From Pocillopora verrucosa (Eukaryota; Cnidaria; Anthozoa; Scleractinia; Pocilloporidae): a stretch of DNA of 64,000 nucleotides. The stretch covers positions 11,986,997-12,050,996 of the forward strand of contig NC_089315.1 of assembly GCF_036669915.1 (NCBI RefSeq), given 5' to 3'. The notes beneath the pieces were generated by a model. The model had not been told where the DNA came from, ran no database searches, and saw only the letters and a program-made list of their open reading frames with translations. How positions within the stretch are numbered: position 1 is the stretch's first letter; every line of letters starts with the position of its first letter. Made by a program: the position numbers and the translations under genes. Shown piece after piece: positions 43,801 to 55,911 of the stretch.

Positions 43801-46800
43801 CTGGATTACAGCCCCAGCCCCTTTTCTGGATTAGCATGAAAAGAAATGATGAGCAATGATGAAAGAAAAAAGGAGTGGAACTTGGCATGCTAGCCTTGCC
43901 TTTTGCTTTAGTGTTTGTTGTTTCACTTCAATAACATCCAAAAGAGGAGCTTATTAAATGGCTTACAACATGAAAATTAGTCAGAAGGAAGAAACACTTA
44001 CTAGGGATGAGATGCACCATTTACATACATACACCTAGCTATGGGTAGACAACAAGATTGAGGCATGTAGTATAAATAGATTTGGTACTTTGATAGACAG
44101 TCATGTGAATTGTGATTTGAACCTTTAACTACTACACAGAGATTGAGGCAGCACAAGAAACTTGCCTCCTGAGGGACCTGGTATTAGGTTGACCAATCCA
44201 AGCATTCATTCAGATGCCAGTATTGGCAAAGTTGCATACTGCACAGAGAAGTTACATGTTAATAACTTCTGGGAATTGAAGGGTTAAGGCAATTAATAGT
44301 ATATTTTATTTCACTCACTTAAACTCTCAAATTTCTTTGTCATATCATTGACAGGGCTATCAACATTGTCCTGGCCAAGGTTAAGAGGTTTCAGAATGTA
44401 GCGTACACAATCTTTGCGCTGAGAACGATTTACAGCATCAAGGAGAGTCTGAACAGTAGCCCTACTTCCATCATAAGAAATCCAGCCCTTGATAACATTG
44501 AGTGTATGACTTCCAGGTTCTTTTTCCACAAAAGATTCTCCCTCAGCTGGCAAGCCAAGTTCTTTGAAAAGTCTGAAATAAAAGGACAATGGGCCGAGGT
44601 GAAGAGGTGCTATATCACAGGAAACAAGCCAAATTGCTCATACCACAGAAATCTTTTGCAGTTTCTGTAGGTTAAGCACATAAGACTAATGCTACTCCCC
44701 TTGATTTTACCAAGGTTGATTATATTACAGGCTACCTTAGGCATTTTGTCATATTCTCTAATAGCTCCTTGATACCAGTTTAAACTCCTGAATTGAGGAG
44801 TTTCATTGAAGATCAAACTACATAATTCAAAATTTTTGTACTAATAACACTACAGTGTAAAATTTGTTCACATGAAATTCTGAAAAATAAGCCAACCTTT
44901 TCCATCCATTCCCAAAAATTTCTTTGTCCATTTCTTTACAGAATTTTCCAAACACCTCGGGTTGCTCATCTAAAATATCTTGGACTTCCGATTTTAATGA
45001 GTAAACAGAGGTTTCTTGTATGGAACCAATATGTGTGGATGATTTGTCATCATTAGGAGATCCTACACATATTAAGAAAAAATTAGTATATAATTCACTG
45101 ACTGATTGCTCAAGAGATAAATGCAAGAAGCACCTTGACAATTGCTTAATGTTAGACTGTGCATATAAAAGAATACTTATAAAATAATGCAAAAGAGTGT
45201 TGTAAGAAGAGAGGCACAGTTCTTGAAAATATCCACAAATAGGTGAATTTTGAAGTTAGGGGCCATTTAAACTTGTGATCTATGTTCTACTTTTCTGAAA
45301 TGCCTTGGATCTGGGCATCTAATAAATAAAGTGAATAAAATGAATCACATCCTTTCAATCACAATTACTGATAATTAATGTGACCCTTAAAACCAAATGA
45401 AATAATTCAAATGTTTTCTACGAGGTTCACAACACGACCATTCCAAACTGACAAGTAACATCTGTTATGAATCATCAAGAACATCATGTGGTTCACATGT
45501 TATAAAAGATGCTGAAAATAGTGTTACATATACAGAACCTTCTCTTCCAGATTCCTGTATTTTTTTAGCCAATGGTGAATCAAAGATCTCTAGTGCTTTC
45601 ACAAAATAACTAAATGCTTCAGGACCCTTTTTTGGAAGTATTTCAGTCAGCAGTTGATCCATTTTGGTGCAGTTTGACTTTTGATCACTTTGCAGTTCTT
45701 GTTTGTCATACTCATCAAGCACTTTGGTTAGATAAGGTAGCAACTTTTTTATATCCATGGAAGAAAATTGATCTGAACTTGTGCGAAGCACTCTCTTGTG
45801 TTCTTCTGTCATACCAACCTCATCTGAACAAAACAAAAATTTTTCATGCAATCTCTGCCAAGGTAGCTATACTAAATATTAGCGGATAGAAAGGAGATAA
45901 TATCTTCATATATGAATCCTACTTTTCCTGTTTTTTCCTCACACACATGTGAATGCAATTACTGATAGAAGCCTTCCTCAATTACATTCATTGTGTTACA
46001 GAAAATCGTATATATGCATCAGTAAAAAAAGCCTGTGTTGTGTGGGACTATTGACTCCTATGCAACACTCATAGACCTACAGTTACAGAAAGTTGTTTTG
46101 TGAATTATACAACTGGGTCTTACCAAATTTTTGACCATGCCAAGCACTTATATACCTCTGTTTAAATAACAGAAGTACTTATTTGGGTATTTAATAAATA
46201 CATGTACTGTTAGTTAACATATATTTACTTCAGTAAATGGTTTGAACCCAGGGGTAACATGTAATAGTGTAGTCTGGTCAATTGGGAGATTATAGTCCTT
46301 AGCATCACAAACAATCTAAACAGAAAGACCAAACTTTACCAATGGATCAAAACTGACCACTCACAACTGACTCACAACACTTGAGTCTCACATCCAATAA
46401 CATTGTGGCTACACTGACCAATCAGTTTACACGAATTGAACTTAATACATTTAACTGACATCATCTATTCACTTGACTCTTATAACAACTTCCACTCAGA
46501 TCGTCAAAACATCAGTCACTACTACCCACAACAGTCCTTCTCAGGACAACAATCACCTGGGCAATCAGAATACACTATCACATACATGAACTTGTAACAT
46601 TTGGTTATCTGCTGCTGTAAAACAGGCACATCTTTTTTCTTGCCAACATGCAGGCATGCCTTCTTTCCTACATAGTTTATCATTTTCTTTTGCACACTTA
46701 GAAGAACGAAAAACAACTAACACCAATATGGAAGAATGTGCATGGGTCAGCAAAAGGAAGTGGGTACAGAGAAAGACAAACATTGGGTCTGTTGTACAGT

Positions 46801-47468
46801 TCCTTGGATTTTATTGTGTGAACCAGTAGGGTAAGTGAGCAAGAATTTCTCCACATCAAAGAAGTTTTCAGTATCAGTCTATGACCTTTAAATCTACAGA
46901 TCTGATTACCAATTCCCCTCTCTAACTGTCACATTTTTTTTTCTGAGTAGAAAAAGTTGGTATTACACCCTCTTGAAGATAATCTTTTCGATTTCCCTCA
47001 CCTATTGGCAGAATAATGTTTTGAAATCACGAAGAGAACTTACGTGTTGATCAGTTTTGGGAGTTTGTATGGACATAGGGAAATACAGATGAGGAGTAAA
47101 CGTGAACGATGTTGTTATCCATACTTCTTACTTGCAAACCATACTTTTGTCGGTGAACAAACAAAAACAACCTTACCTTTCAAAAAACTTGACTCGTCCA
47201 TTCCTGAAGCCCTTATGAGAGGCTCCGCGAGGAATCTCTGGCTACCATTGTACAGAGCTGTGATAAAGTTCTGAAAAGCATCATCTCCCTTTCTGGGAAG
47301 CATGTCGAGTAATTCTTCAGCCTGTTCTGATCGTGTTTTCTTTGCTTTCACCAGCTCCCGATCATCATCACCAAGAACGTCAAGTCTGTTTAACAGCTTC
47401 AGAGGTTCTAGGTCCCTTACAAGCACTTGTCGATGCTTTCGAAGGATCTTTCTGTGTTCCTCTTCCAT
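40874..47468 (-). CDS. CARD-CARD-death domain-death domain adaptor-like protein
   Basis: Seven minus-strand exons join in phase with no stop: 47468-47177, 45823-45539, 45062-44897, 44572-44319, 42652-42389, 41922-41845 and 41070-40874, giving 511 residues. Residues 1 to about 85 are a CARD (ILRKHRQVLVRDL, LLDMLPRKGDDAFQNFITAL, similar in style to CRADD). About 100-185 form a second CARD (EEHKRVLRTSSDQFSSMDIK, LLTEILPKKGPEAFSYFVKA). About 205-315 are a death domain (GNGWKRLFKELGLPAEGESF, LLDAVNRSQRKDCVRYIL). About 333-420 are helical and unassigned. About 422-511 are a Pelle/IRAK/MyD88-type death domain (FVREIRYSHRRDLTRNLC, DNWKALAEKLGLDNTTIQYL, TVGKLYDILVELDYPIIADY), ending at TAA. These folds mediate homotypic assembly in apoptosis and innate signalling. 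No enzyme domain is present, so a scaffold or adaptor role in the cytosol is inferred. Confidence 0.85.
42719..43130 (+). mobile_element. retroelement 3' fragment with (ATTCT)n tail
   Basis: A GC-richer block inside the CARD-gene intron that ends AACATTAAATATTAAACT then ATTCTATTCTATTCC. A pentamer tail on the plus strand with abrupt composition change is typical of a 5'-truncated non-LTR retroelement. No reverse-transcriptase frame remains. The left edge is approximate. Confidence 0.4.
43429..43631 (-). repeat. TTAA foldback MITE, copy 6 (intact ends, reverse)
   Basis: TTAA (43425-43428), CCCTTTCACTCCCAGATC, the interior in reverse order (TTCTTATGATGTTAGTTCAG, TATTGTAAGGAGAAATTCTG), GGGAGTGAAAGGG and TTAA (43632-43635). 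Confidence 0.8.
46480..46580 (+). repeat. decayed repeat with hammerhead-like remnant
   Basis: CAACTTCCACTCAGATCGTC then AAAACATCAGTCACTAC and CAGTCCTTCTCAGGAC. The ..GTCAAAACATCAGTC part (46503-46517) resembles a mutated GTC-GAAACGTCAGTC hammerhead tail of a second retroelement family. The CTGANGA box is not preserved. The assignment is weak. Confidence 0.3.
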
Positions 47469-47879
47469 TTTAGAAGGCAAAAGCGGAAGCACAGAGAGTC
47501 TTCTTTAGTTATCAATTACGAAATGACTTCTTTCCGAAACCAAATATTTCCTACATATATGACATGTAAATCACAGAAGAAGAAGCCTATTCACAATACC
47601 AAAACACTTCGAGCTCCGTCATCTCTTTGACCCAGAGTTTGCCAGATAATCAACGAAAGACGACGAGATTGGGGTGGTTGGGCAACGATGAGGGAATTTG
47701 TGAGCCTGCGAATAACAGACAAACTCTATATTAAATAACTATCATATAGTGTACCAAAATATATGCTAAATCCAACATGGCGGACATATGGCATAGGTAG
47801 AACCCCACAATAAGTCTAATTTATTTCTTCTCTTTGAGGTGACGCATGAAATATGCAGTGTGCTTTGTTCCTGCAAACC
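47469..47879. promoter_or_regulatory. shared promoter between the CARD/DD gene and PIGC
   Basis: The minus-strand ATG at 47468 and the plus-strand ATG at 47880 are 411 bp apart in divergent orientation. The middle contains CCAACATGGCGGACATATGG (47772-47791); AAGATGGCGGC/AACATGGCGG is a YY1-type site common in housekeeping core promoters. I see no TATA box near either start. A bidirectional promoter is inferred from spacing. Confidence 0.5.
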
Positions 47880-50800
47880 ATGATTAATGATTCTGGGAAG
47901 GATAACGACTTCCTTCCAGTTCAGATGAAAAGGAGGAAGCCATGGAGAAAAGTGTTATATGAAGACCAAGGTGTTCCGGATAATTATGTAGACAAGTCGT
48001 TTCTTGATGAAATGAGGAAAAATCGTGAGTACAGCACTTTATGGATGAGGATTTATATCAAATTGCTATCTCTAGTGTACCGATTTTGCGATGCTCTGTA
48101 TTGGTGTGCTGCATGTGCCCCATTCGGTTGTAAAGAGATTCCACACTGAGCAGCCGTCAAATATTGAAGTTTATGAGAATGTTGGCAAGTGATATGTTAT
48201 TTGGTTCCTTCTCAAGAATTTGAATATATTTTTGGAATGATTTGAAGCCTATGCATGCTTAATTTGAAAACAAATTATCGGGCAACCTATGAGATATCTG
48301 CAAGTACGAGTTTAAATGGGATTTACGAATGTGCGGTGTAGCTAGTTGATCACGTTGTGGTTCAATTTATCATGGTTTCAATTATTTTTTTGAAATGTAA
48401 ATGTCATATCAGATTTTACAAAGCCTGAAGACGACAGAAAAAGAGTAGCTTAGGATATGTTGACCCACAACAGATATAGATTTGACCGACATGAAAAGCA
48501 AATGAAAGTTAAAGGTAAATTTCTGATAAACTTTTAGTAAATACAAGAACCTACCAGTTCTGGTCAGTGGTTTCAGAGTCTGGAGCAGTTTCTCAACAGC
48601 TAAGCAGGTTAGAGGAGTAAAAGTTACATTTTTTTGGAGGGCTGATGTACTGATGTCTGGCTGTTTGTGTCTTGACAGCTAAGACAATCCAAGTAAGATC
48701 ATCATGCTAGCAGTGGTTCTGACCTATTCCATGCACCAATTTAAGAAAAAAGTCACGCACAACTTGTAATATGAATGGCATTTCACACATCACCAATTAA
48801 AGATGGAGAACTTCAAATCTCACCCTACCTTGCTTTTCTGTAAATTCACACATCACATATTAATTTTGGGCTTAATTGTAAGTTTTAAAAATAGAAACCC
48901 TTTGCCACCTTCAGAGAGGGTTTTGATGATTATCTTATTATGCTTCCTAAATCCACAAGAAATCATATGCCAGGGGGGAAAAAACCCAAAAAACAGGAAA
49001 ACCTTTAACAGTTGTCAATAGTAATGCTGTATCCTTCAAAACTTATGCACTAAAATTTTTGATTATCCTAAATCTTTCTTGAGTCAATAGTCACAAACTA
49101 AGATTTAATGAAATTTGTTTTCTCTGAATTCTTTAGAATAATGGTACTACCATATACATATTATTTATTTTTCTATTTTCAGTGTTTGTGTATTTGTATC
49201 AGCTTTTGTGTACATGGACTTTGGTTACTTGTCACCCTCTTTGCTGTTTGTGGCTTCCTCTCTGTTAACGCTGGCTGGATATATTCTTTTTGATCTTTTG
49301 GATGGAGGAGCATTAAGATCTGAATCAAACAGAACTAGTAAGATTTTTTTAAAAGCATACTGGAAATAAACATGATTTAGTGCTTCCATCAGCTTTTCTT
49401 TTCAGTTTGGGAGAGTGGTTATAAAGCTGAACAATGAATCAACAGGTTCAGTTAACCCTCTCTTACCCATTCAGACCATAGATAAGTATAAAGAGGGTAA
49501 GTTTCCAAGGAAACTTTAGTGCTACGTCAGTTAAGATATTACAAGATAATTTGATTTTATTAATTGAGGTGATAATGTTAATTGACCACCGTAAAGAGGT
49601 TTAGAAACTAATTAGGGTGGCCAATTTTTTTATCAACTTAGTTGATAAAACCAAATGATGAGAAGGTATAGACCAACTTGGGAGGGGGGGGGGAGAGGGG
49701 GAAATGACTAGAGGTTGTTTATAATGGTCTGGCCTCATCCATATGCATGCTCTCCATCAGTTCATGCCATAGAAACAGTAGGTGGTAATCAGCCAATTTT
49801 CTATGAATAATAAGAATTCAGTCAGGTCCCCCAGTTCTGCACATGATATCTTGTAGTTCAAGATAGTGCTAGAAGAAAGAGAAACTGATTTGTGAACCAT
49901 CTGTTATTAGGAGGATAGTGTGTGAGTATTGGTAGTACTCAAAAAAATGTTGCTCATGTTTGCAGGAATGGATGACATTAGAATTTGTGTTGTGGTGCTT
50001 GGCTCTGTGTATGTACTTTCCCCAGTTTTGAAAACCTTAACTGATACTATTAGCACAGACACCATTTATGCCATGACGGTAAGGACTGGCCTAAGTAGGT
50101 TACATTGTACAATGAATTTGTATGAAAGAAACAATGTGAAAAGTGGATTACTCTGTGGCATCCAATCTGTTTTTTATTTTTTAAGTTTTATAATGGCCAC
50201 CAGTCAAATTATTCTGAATCACGACTAAAAAAATGTCCACAACTATTTTAAAATATACAAGTTGTCTTTCACTTTCATCCTTGGCTCAAATGTTCACAAG
50301 TCTTCCTTTATTTTACTAGTATTTTAGAATTTTTCAGTCATGTAGTTTGCCTACATCTTTCTTACACCTTCACAAGTAGCATAGTACATCACACTTGTAA
50401 ATGATAAGTTATGAATCGATCCAAAAAAATAAATTTGCAATGAGTAATTGCATAAATTAGAGCCCAAGAGAGGAATTTAGTTGTCAGCAGTGGTAAAACT
50501 CAATTTACCCTGAAAATAAATACTCCTTAGGTGCTATTACCAAATGTGCTAGATATTGAGTCATATGGTGGGAGTGAGAAAATTTTTAGAGAGTTCTCAC
50601 TCCCCAAATCTGATCTCAAATAATAGCTCTTTCAGCAGATGCTCTTGTTGCATTTTTCTATGGAGATTGTTCACTCAGTTCCCTACTTTGATGGTACTGT
50701 TTTTCTTATTCAGACCTTCATGCTTGGTATGAACCTTCTTCTGTATGACTATGGAACACATGCTGCAATGTAAGTGATAGAAACTATGTGACCGTCGTCT

Positions 50801-53433
50801 AATTCATAACTTAGAACCATTAGTTAAGGGAATATTCTTTTCAGTTAGCTAATTTAAAAAAAATTGTTGGGTGTAATTGATTCTTTAACTTCCGTACAAG
50901 TGCTAGGATGGCAGCTCTTGAGCTATGGGTATTGAATCTTTTTCCAGCTAATACATGAAAGTTGTTTCATTATTTTTTGACAGAGTCTCAAGGTCTGCCT
51001 CCCTAAATGCCTCCATCTTTGCTTCAGTGTGTCTAGCATCACGTCTCCCCTCCTCCTGGCATGTCTTTGGGACTGTCACTTTTGCTATGCAATTGTTTGC
51101 TTTGTTTCCATCACTGAGAAGACAGCTTAAGGTACACATATTTTTTGTCTTGTGAAATTATAGAGCATTGTTCAAATAAGTGTTGAAATTAATGCGAGAC
51201 TCTGCACTCTGTTTTTACCTCTCTGTGATTGGTTTAGAAAACTTGTGGAACCATCTCAACCAATCAGGGGCAAAGCTTTAACCAATCACAACTTCATTAC
51301 TCACATTTTTTCATGCACAGTTTGGGCCTTTTACCATATTCTCTCTGAGTCCTCATTGGCTCCTTGTGTTGTTTACCATGGTGCTGATTTGTTTTTGTCA
51401 GTAATTAATGTTGTTGGTTTTGCATATGAAAAGTGCCCTTTATTTGTTTATTGGGATGTTTTCCAGCAACTTTTGTCAGTTTTTTGGAAAGTTTGGCATG
51501 TTCTGAATATACTCAAGATTTGTTGTTTTCCTTTTATTAAAAGTCAAAAAGGGTAACCAAAGGTTATTCAGTACTACAATGTAATTTGTTTGTAGATGTT
51601 CTACATCATGTGCCGCAGTGTTATTTATAACCCTGTAGTGAAAAAGACACTGATAGTTAGAAAAAGGCTCCTTGAAAATGACTGATGAGGTCATAATTTT
51701 TTTGTTTTAATTATTATTTAGTAACCATGTAAGCTTATATTTGCTTTCCTTTTGGTAGTGGTTTCAAGAAACACAGTCTTTTGGCAAATGTTGAATATGA
51801 GAAGGTTATAAAATTTGTGATTTCAAATCTGCTATTTTATGACCTTTGAATATTGTGGCACCAAAGAGAACTACCTAGGTATAAATCAAACAAAACCTTC
51901 AATTCTTGTCTTGGTTTGTTAGGATAAGAAAACACCATTGAAGCAAAATGAATGAGCATGGTTAGCATAAAAAAGATTGACACCCTTTACAAAAAAGAAA
52001 ACTTGGAAAATTTAGGGAAGATATTCAAGTCATACAAGTTGTAATGCAGCTCCTTAAATTTTGAATGAGAGTTTGGTAATTGCTAAGTGACAGATTTTGT
52101 ACCAACATTATTTGTACCAATTGTTTTCTTGCACCTTCTTTAGATGCAGCTACCATCAAGTCATGTTGTTTTGACCTGGACTCTGGTTCTAATTGCTGTA
52201 GCAATGCTATGGCCACTTTCCCAACTGTTTGCATTGTTGCTGGCTCTTGTTCACCTGGCTGTAACATTTGTATGTCCATTCTGGTTAATTAAATTGCAGA
52301 GATTCAAAAAGTAAGCATGTTTGCATATAAATCTAAGAATTAGAATAGATTTTAAGATTCAAATGGTTTTATAATCTTGTATCCTAAGTTAAGATGACTC
52401 AGAGTTACATTGAAATTAGTAACTAACTGGCTGTTGTCAATAGACAGTGATTTTCAGGTGACACCATGAGCTTAAAATGAGCAGATGGAAAGGTGGAAAG
52501 ATTATGAATATTGTTTTGATAGAGTTAAATCATTCTTGTGATCCTCATAATCTAATCTTTTTCCAGTCTTGTTGAGGACATCCTATGATTGATGTTTGAC
52601 TTAAGACTCTTCTCTTCAGATTTCTGCTCAAAATAACTAAGAAACCATTGTTGCTTAACCCTTTACACCCTGACATCATTATACATATTCTCTATACTGT
52701 TCTCCATACATTTCTTAAGGTGCTTTCATGGAGAATTTGTTTAACAATCAAGAGCCTCTTTAGTCACTGATCATTTCCTTTATTCTCATGACCTTGATGT
52801 ATGATTCAAAGGTGATATTGTAGGGAGAAATTAGATGCTAGTCACTCTTAGGTGTTAAAGGGTTAATATGCTGTGGCCTAATGGCCAGTACACAAAACTC
52901 CAGATCAGAAGGTCTGAGGTCAAGCCTAAGCTGGATCAGTGGGTGGTGTTCTTGGGCAAGGCACTTCTCTCAGAGAGGGATTCTCTCTGTGGAGGACCAT
53001 CGATAAGTACCAGCAAACTTTCAGGGATACTTGATAAAATGTTGGGGGGAGGCTTTTGCTGGATTGCTTAGTTTACAAGCCCCACATCAATGTAGTTTTC
53101 TCAAACTTTGCAAACTCAAAGAGGTGTCTCATGCAGATTGTTGAAAAAATTTATGATTATAAAACAATTACTAAATTTGGTTTTCACATGATATCATGTA
53201 TTATAAAACCTTGCATCTGTGTCATCTACCTTAGCCTTCTGCTTTGGCAGATAACTCAGACCTTGGTTTTGATAATTCATGATATCATGCTCAACCTCAC
53301 TCAATAGTTGCTACCTTGTTGGCGTCAGTTGGTTGGCTAATTCCTTGTTGTTGTATTTTATCTCTGTAGTAATATACATGGTCCATGGGATGAAGCTGTT
53401 ATTGAAGAAGAGCTTGAGGCAAAGCAGAAATAA
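47880..53433 (+). CDS. PIGC: PIGC, GPI-N-acetylglucosaminyltransferase subunit C
   Basis: Eight plus-strand exons join in phase: 47880-48024, 48538-48607, 49183-49337, 49966-50078, 50714-50769, 50984-51131, 52144-52310 and 53370-53433. They give 305 residues, close to the about 297 of vertebrate PIGC. Diagnostic stretches are [87 protein letters not shown] and the C-terminus [18 protein letters not shown]. Several hydrophobic segments fit a multi-pass ER membrane protein. PIGC is part of the complex that transfers GlcNAc to phosphatidylinositol, the first step of GPI-anchor synthesis. An in-frame ATG at 47853 would add nine residues; I chose 47880 because the family's charged N-terminus starts after it. 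Confidence 0.95.
49495..49670. repeat. hammerhead-repeat family, degenerate two-armed copy in a PIGC intron
   Basis: GGGTAAGTTTCCAAGGAAAC, GTGCTACGTCAGTTAAGATA and AATTGACCACCGTAAAGAGG match the family. The second arm is GGTGGCCAATTTTTTTATCA then ACTTAGTTGATAAAACCAAA. The central ribozyme segment is missing. No flanking duplication was found. Confidence 0.55.
52659..52862 (-). repeat. TTAA foldback MITE, copy 7 (diverged)
   Basis: TTAA (52655-52658), the CCCTTTACACCCTGACATC end, a diverged interior (GATATTGTAGGGAGAAATTA), a GGTGTTAAAGGG end and TTAA (52863-52866). The internal sequence differs enough from the others to suggest a related subfamily. Confidence 0.65.
52867..53060 (+). mobile_element. 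tRNA-derived SINE
   Basis: GTGGCCTAATGGCCAGTACA has the spacing of a pol III A-box and GGTCTGAGGTCAAGCCTAAG that of a B-box. They are followed by GTTCTTGGGCAAGGCACTTC, a stretch typical of many animal tRNA-derived SINEs. The element starts directly at the right TTAA of the preceding MITE and lies in the last PIGC intron. Confidence 0.6.
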
Positions 53434-54016
53434 GTATGGTCAAAGTTTTATAGGCTGTCTTATTCTCCTAACATGTGTATGTGGCAATTACACATTCCGT
53501 TCCAACTGTCAGTTCAGGAAGTTGCCTAGAAACACCCCTTCTGTAATTTAGCATAAGCCTACCTTCCATATGTTTGGATGTGAGAAACTTTTGTTTGCAT
53601 GGAAGCAGTTTCTCCTTGCATAATGGCACTTAGTGAGAAAGCGAAAAGATGATATTTGTTGTTGCATGTTATTTCTCATGGCAAAATTACTAAAATGACA
53701 GGACTTTATGTGCTCAACCTATTTTTATTGACTTGAATCCAAGCTATTAAATGAAGGTTGTTTAAAATAAAATTACAGAAATATTACTTACAATGTACTG
53801 TTATATTTTCATTTCTATGTTACTCACAGTACATCATTTATCGACAAAATTGATTTTCCATCAGTTTCCACTTAAGAATTTTTCCTGAAGGGAAGTTTTA
53901 TTGTTCTAGCTGAAGCTTGACATAAGCTTAAAATGAAACTTGACTCAGCTTTTAAAAAACTTTAAGTTATTAAATGTTCTTGAAAAGTGAGGAAATAACC
54001 TCAAGACTGTCATATA
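53434..54016. other. PIGC 3' flank
   Basis: AT-rich, presumably the PIGC 3' UTR. AATAAA-type signals occur (AAAATAAAATTACAG near 53764). Nothing else is recognised. Confidence 0.4.
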
Positions 54017-54189
54017 CAGGGGCGTAGCCAGGATTTTTCAAAAGGGGGGGGGGTCACACTGTGTCAAACAGAGGGTACTCACCTGATTTTCATGTCGACC
54101 TCTATGCCGTGTTTTACTTAATACGACAAAAAATGGTTTACTAAGGGGGTCACAGGCACCCCAGGATCCTCCTTGGCTAGACCCTTGAT
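54017..54189. mobile_element. MITE with CAGGGGCGTAGCCAGG end
   Basis: The left end CAGGGGCGTAGCCAGGAT is mirrored at the right by CCTTGGCTAGACCCTTG with some mismatches. G-rich and C-rich subterminal blocks (GGGGGGGGTCAC, AGGGGGTCACAGGCACCCC) are also inverted. ATATAC occurs next to both ends, possibly a worn target duplication. The CAGGGG end is hAT-like, but that class is a guess. Confidence 0.55.
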
Positions 54190-54899
54190 ATACGAGTTGC
54201 AAGAAGTACACAAAGATATTTTCCACCAAATAAGACATATCAGCTGAAATTTCCGTCTTGTTCATTAGGTCCCACCCTTTCACCCTTAGGAAAACTATGA
54301 GAATTCTTATTTTTTTTCCCCCACGCCATTGAACAAATTAATTTTTTAACGGAACTCTGTTAGATTTCGACCACTTTCTTTCTGTGGCTTGGTTAAATGA
54401 ATATTCTCAAACACTCAATCGATGATCATCTTGTAACTCATCCCACTTGAAAGCAAACCGAAAGGGATGCCCTGTTTTCTATCAAAGACAGGGAAATGGG
54501 ACAAACAGCTTGCGTCACTCTGGCCTTCTTTCGCTAGTTGTTACGCTTTGCTGTTTGTGGTTTCCTTCCAAGAATTCATGACAGATCTACCGATGGTATT
54601 TTTCACTTTTTTTTCACTAAGCTTTGTATTCGAAACTGCAAACTTTGATTGTTCTTCAGTGTGCCCTCCAAGGTTATCATCTGATTGGTCAAAAACAGTC
54701 TCAATATAATTTATTTGAGAAAAATTTCGTTAAAATGTTACCAGCTTTTCAATACGAATTTTTACGGTTCCCTGTATTTAGACGTGACCTTGAATGTTTT
54801 CTTGTTTGTTAACCTCGTTCCTTTCAACTTAATCCATAGGTAATTTAAAACTGTACCTTCGCTGTTCTCTAAAACTTTAAATCGAGTCTACTCCCTCTG

Positions 54900-55135
54900 G
54901 CTGTTAATCAGCCTTCATCATCTTCATGCGCTCGAAAAGAACCGCCGCGGCACGAAACACTTTTTGCCTCTAATTTACACGATCCTTAATCCGCCCGTGG
55001 GCATAACCGCTGCATGTATAATGCCCTGCTCTGAGCTCTGTTTTGAGGGCCACAGAGTCTTCAGTGTCTTAGGGCTCCTGTTAAGTGTTTTACCCTCTCT
55101 AAATAAAGCCTATTATTATTACTATTATCTCGCTC
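54900..55135 (+). mobile_element. non-LTR retroelement 3' end with (TAT)n tail
   Basis: A GC-richer block, CTGCATGTATAATGCCCTGC then CTCTGAGCTCTGTTTTGAGG, ends in CTAAATAAAGCC followed by TATTATTATTACTATTAT. An AATAAAG plus trinucleotide tail is how 5'-truncated CR1/L2-type LINE copies end. No coding frame remains. Confidence 0.5.
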
Positions 55136-55911
55136 TGAGCCAATCAGAGTGCGCGTTATATCGGCCTCAAGCCTAAGCCATTTAATGAAATATTTTCCTT
55201 TTCAGATACTTTTGTCTGTATTCTGTAGTTATTCCCATAGTGTGTCTGCATCAGCCGACAATTAGTTCAATTTAACCTACTTAACAATGAATGATCTACC
55301 TCGGTTAATAAATGTATTTACATTTAACCTTCGAAACTGATTATGATTGTGGAAAGCCACCTGCCAGGTGATAAAATAGGCAAAGCTCAAATTCTACTCC
55401 ACATTTCAAAGTCGTGAGACAAGCATTGTTCAAGACAACTCCTGTTAAAAGAACCGTTCAAATTCGAACAGATCTCCTCTTCCATTTTGAAAACTCAGTG
55501 GTGATTGTTAATATCCCATGAAGAATATAATTTTCTGATTCATTGAATTTCATCTATATTAAATTGCATAAGAAAACATGTATGTGAACACTTAACGCTA
55601 AGCCAAATGCTGTGCATATTAATACTTCATTTTGGAAATGTCGATGCAGACCTCGACTACAAAAACGAAAAACTTAAAAAAAAGGAACGCTCTCTTACTC
55701 GTCTCTTTTTCTCGTGTTTTGATCGCAACGCAAGAGTTTAATCTTGGTGATTTGAAATGTTCAATGCATTTACATAAATCTACATTACAAAGCATTGTCG
55801 CTTAATTCAGAATTTAGATTAGATTGAACTGATGTTAACGCTCTGTCGTGTATTAAAAAAACAAAAAGAGAAAAACTAGTGAACTCTTATTGTTTACCAT
55901 TATACCAAGGT
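55136..55911. other. intergenic before GPCR 1
   Basis: Nothing recognised. It probably includes the 3' UTR of the minus-strand receptor gene. Confidence 0.35.

Noticed and set aside
47853..48149. 98-codon plus frame taken as a complete small protein
   Set aside because: It is PIGC exon 1 plus intron read-through; the donor at 48025 joins in phase to 48538.
49929..50228. 99-codon plus frame read as a separate gene
   Set aside because: Its first part is PIGC exon 4; the rest is intron read-through after the GTAAGG donor at 50079.
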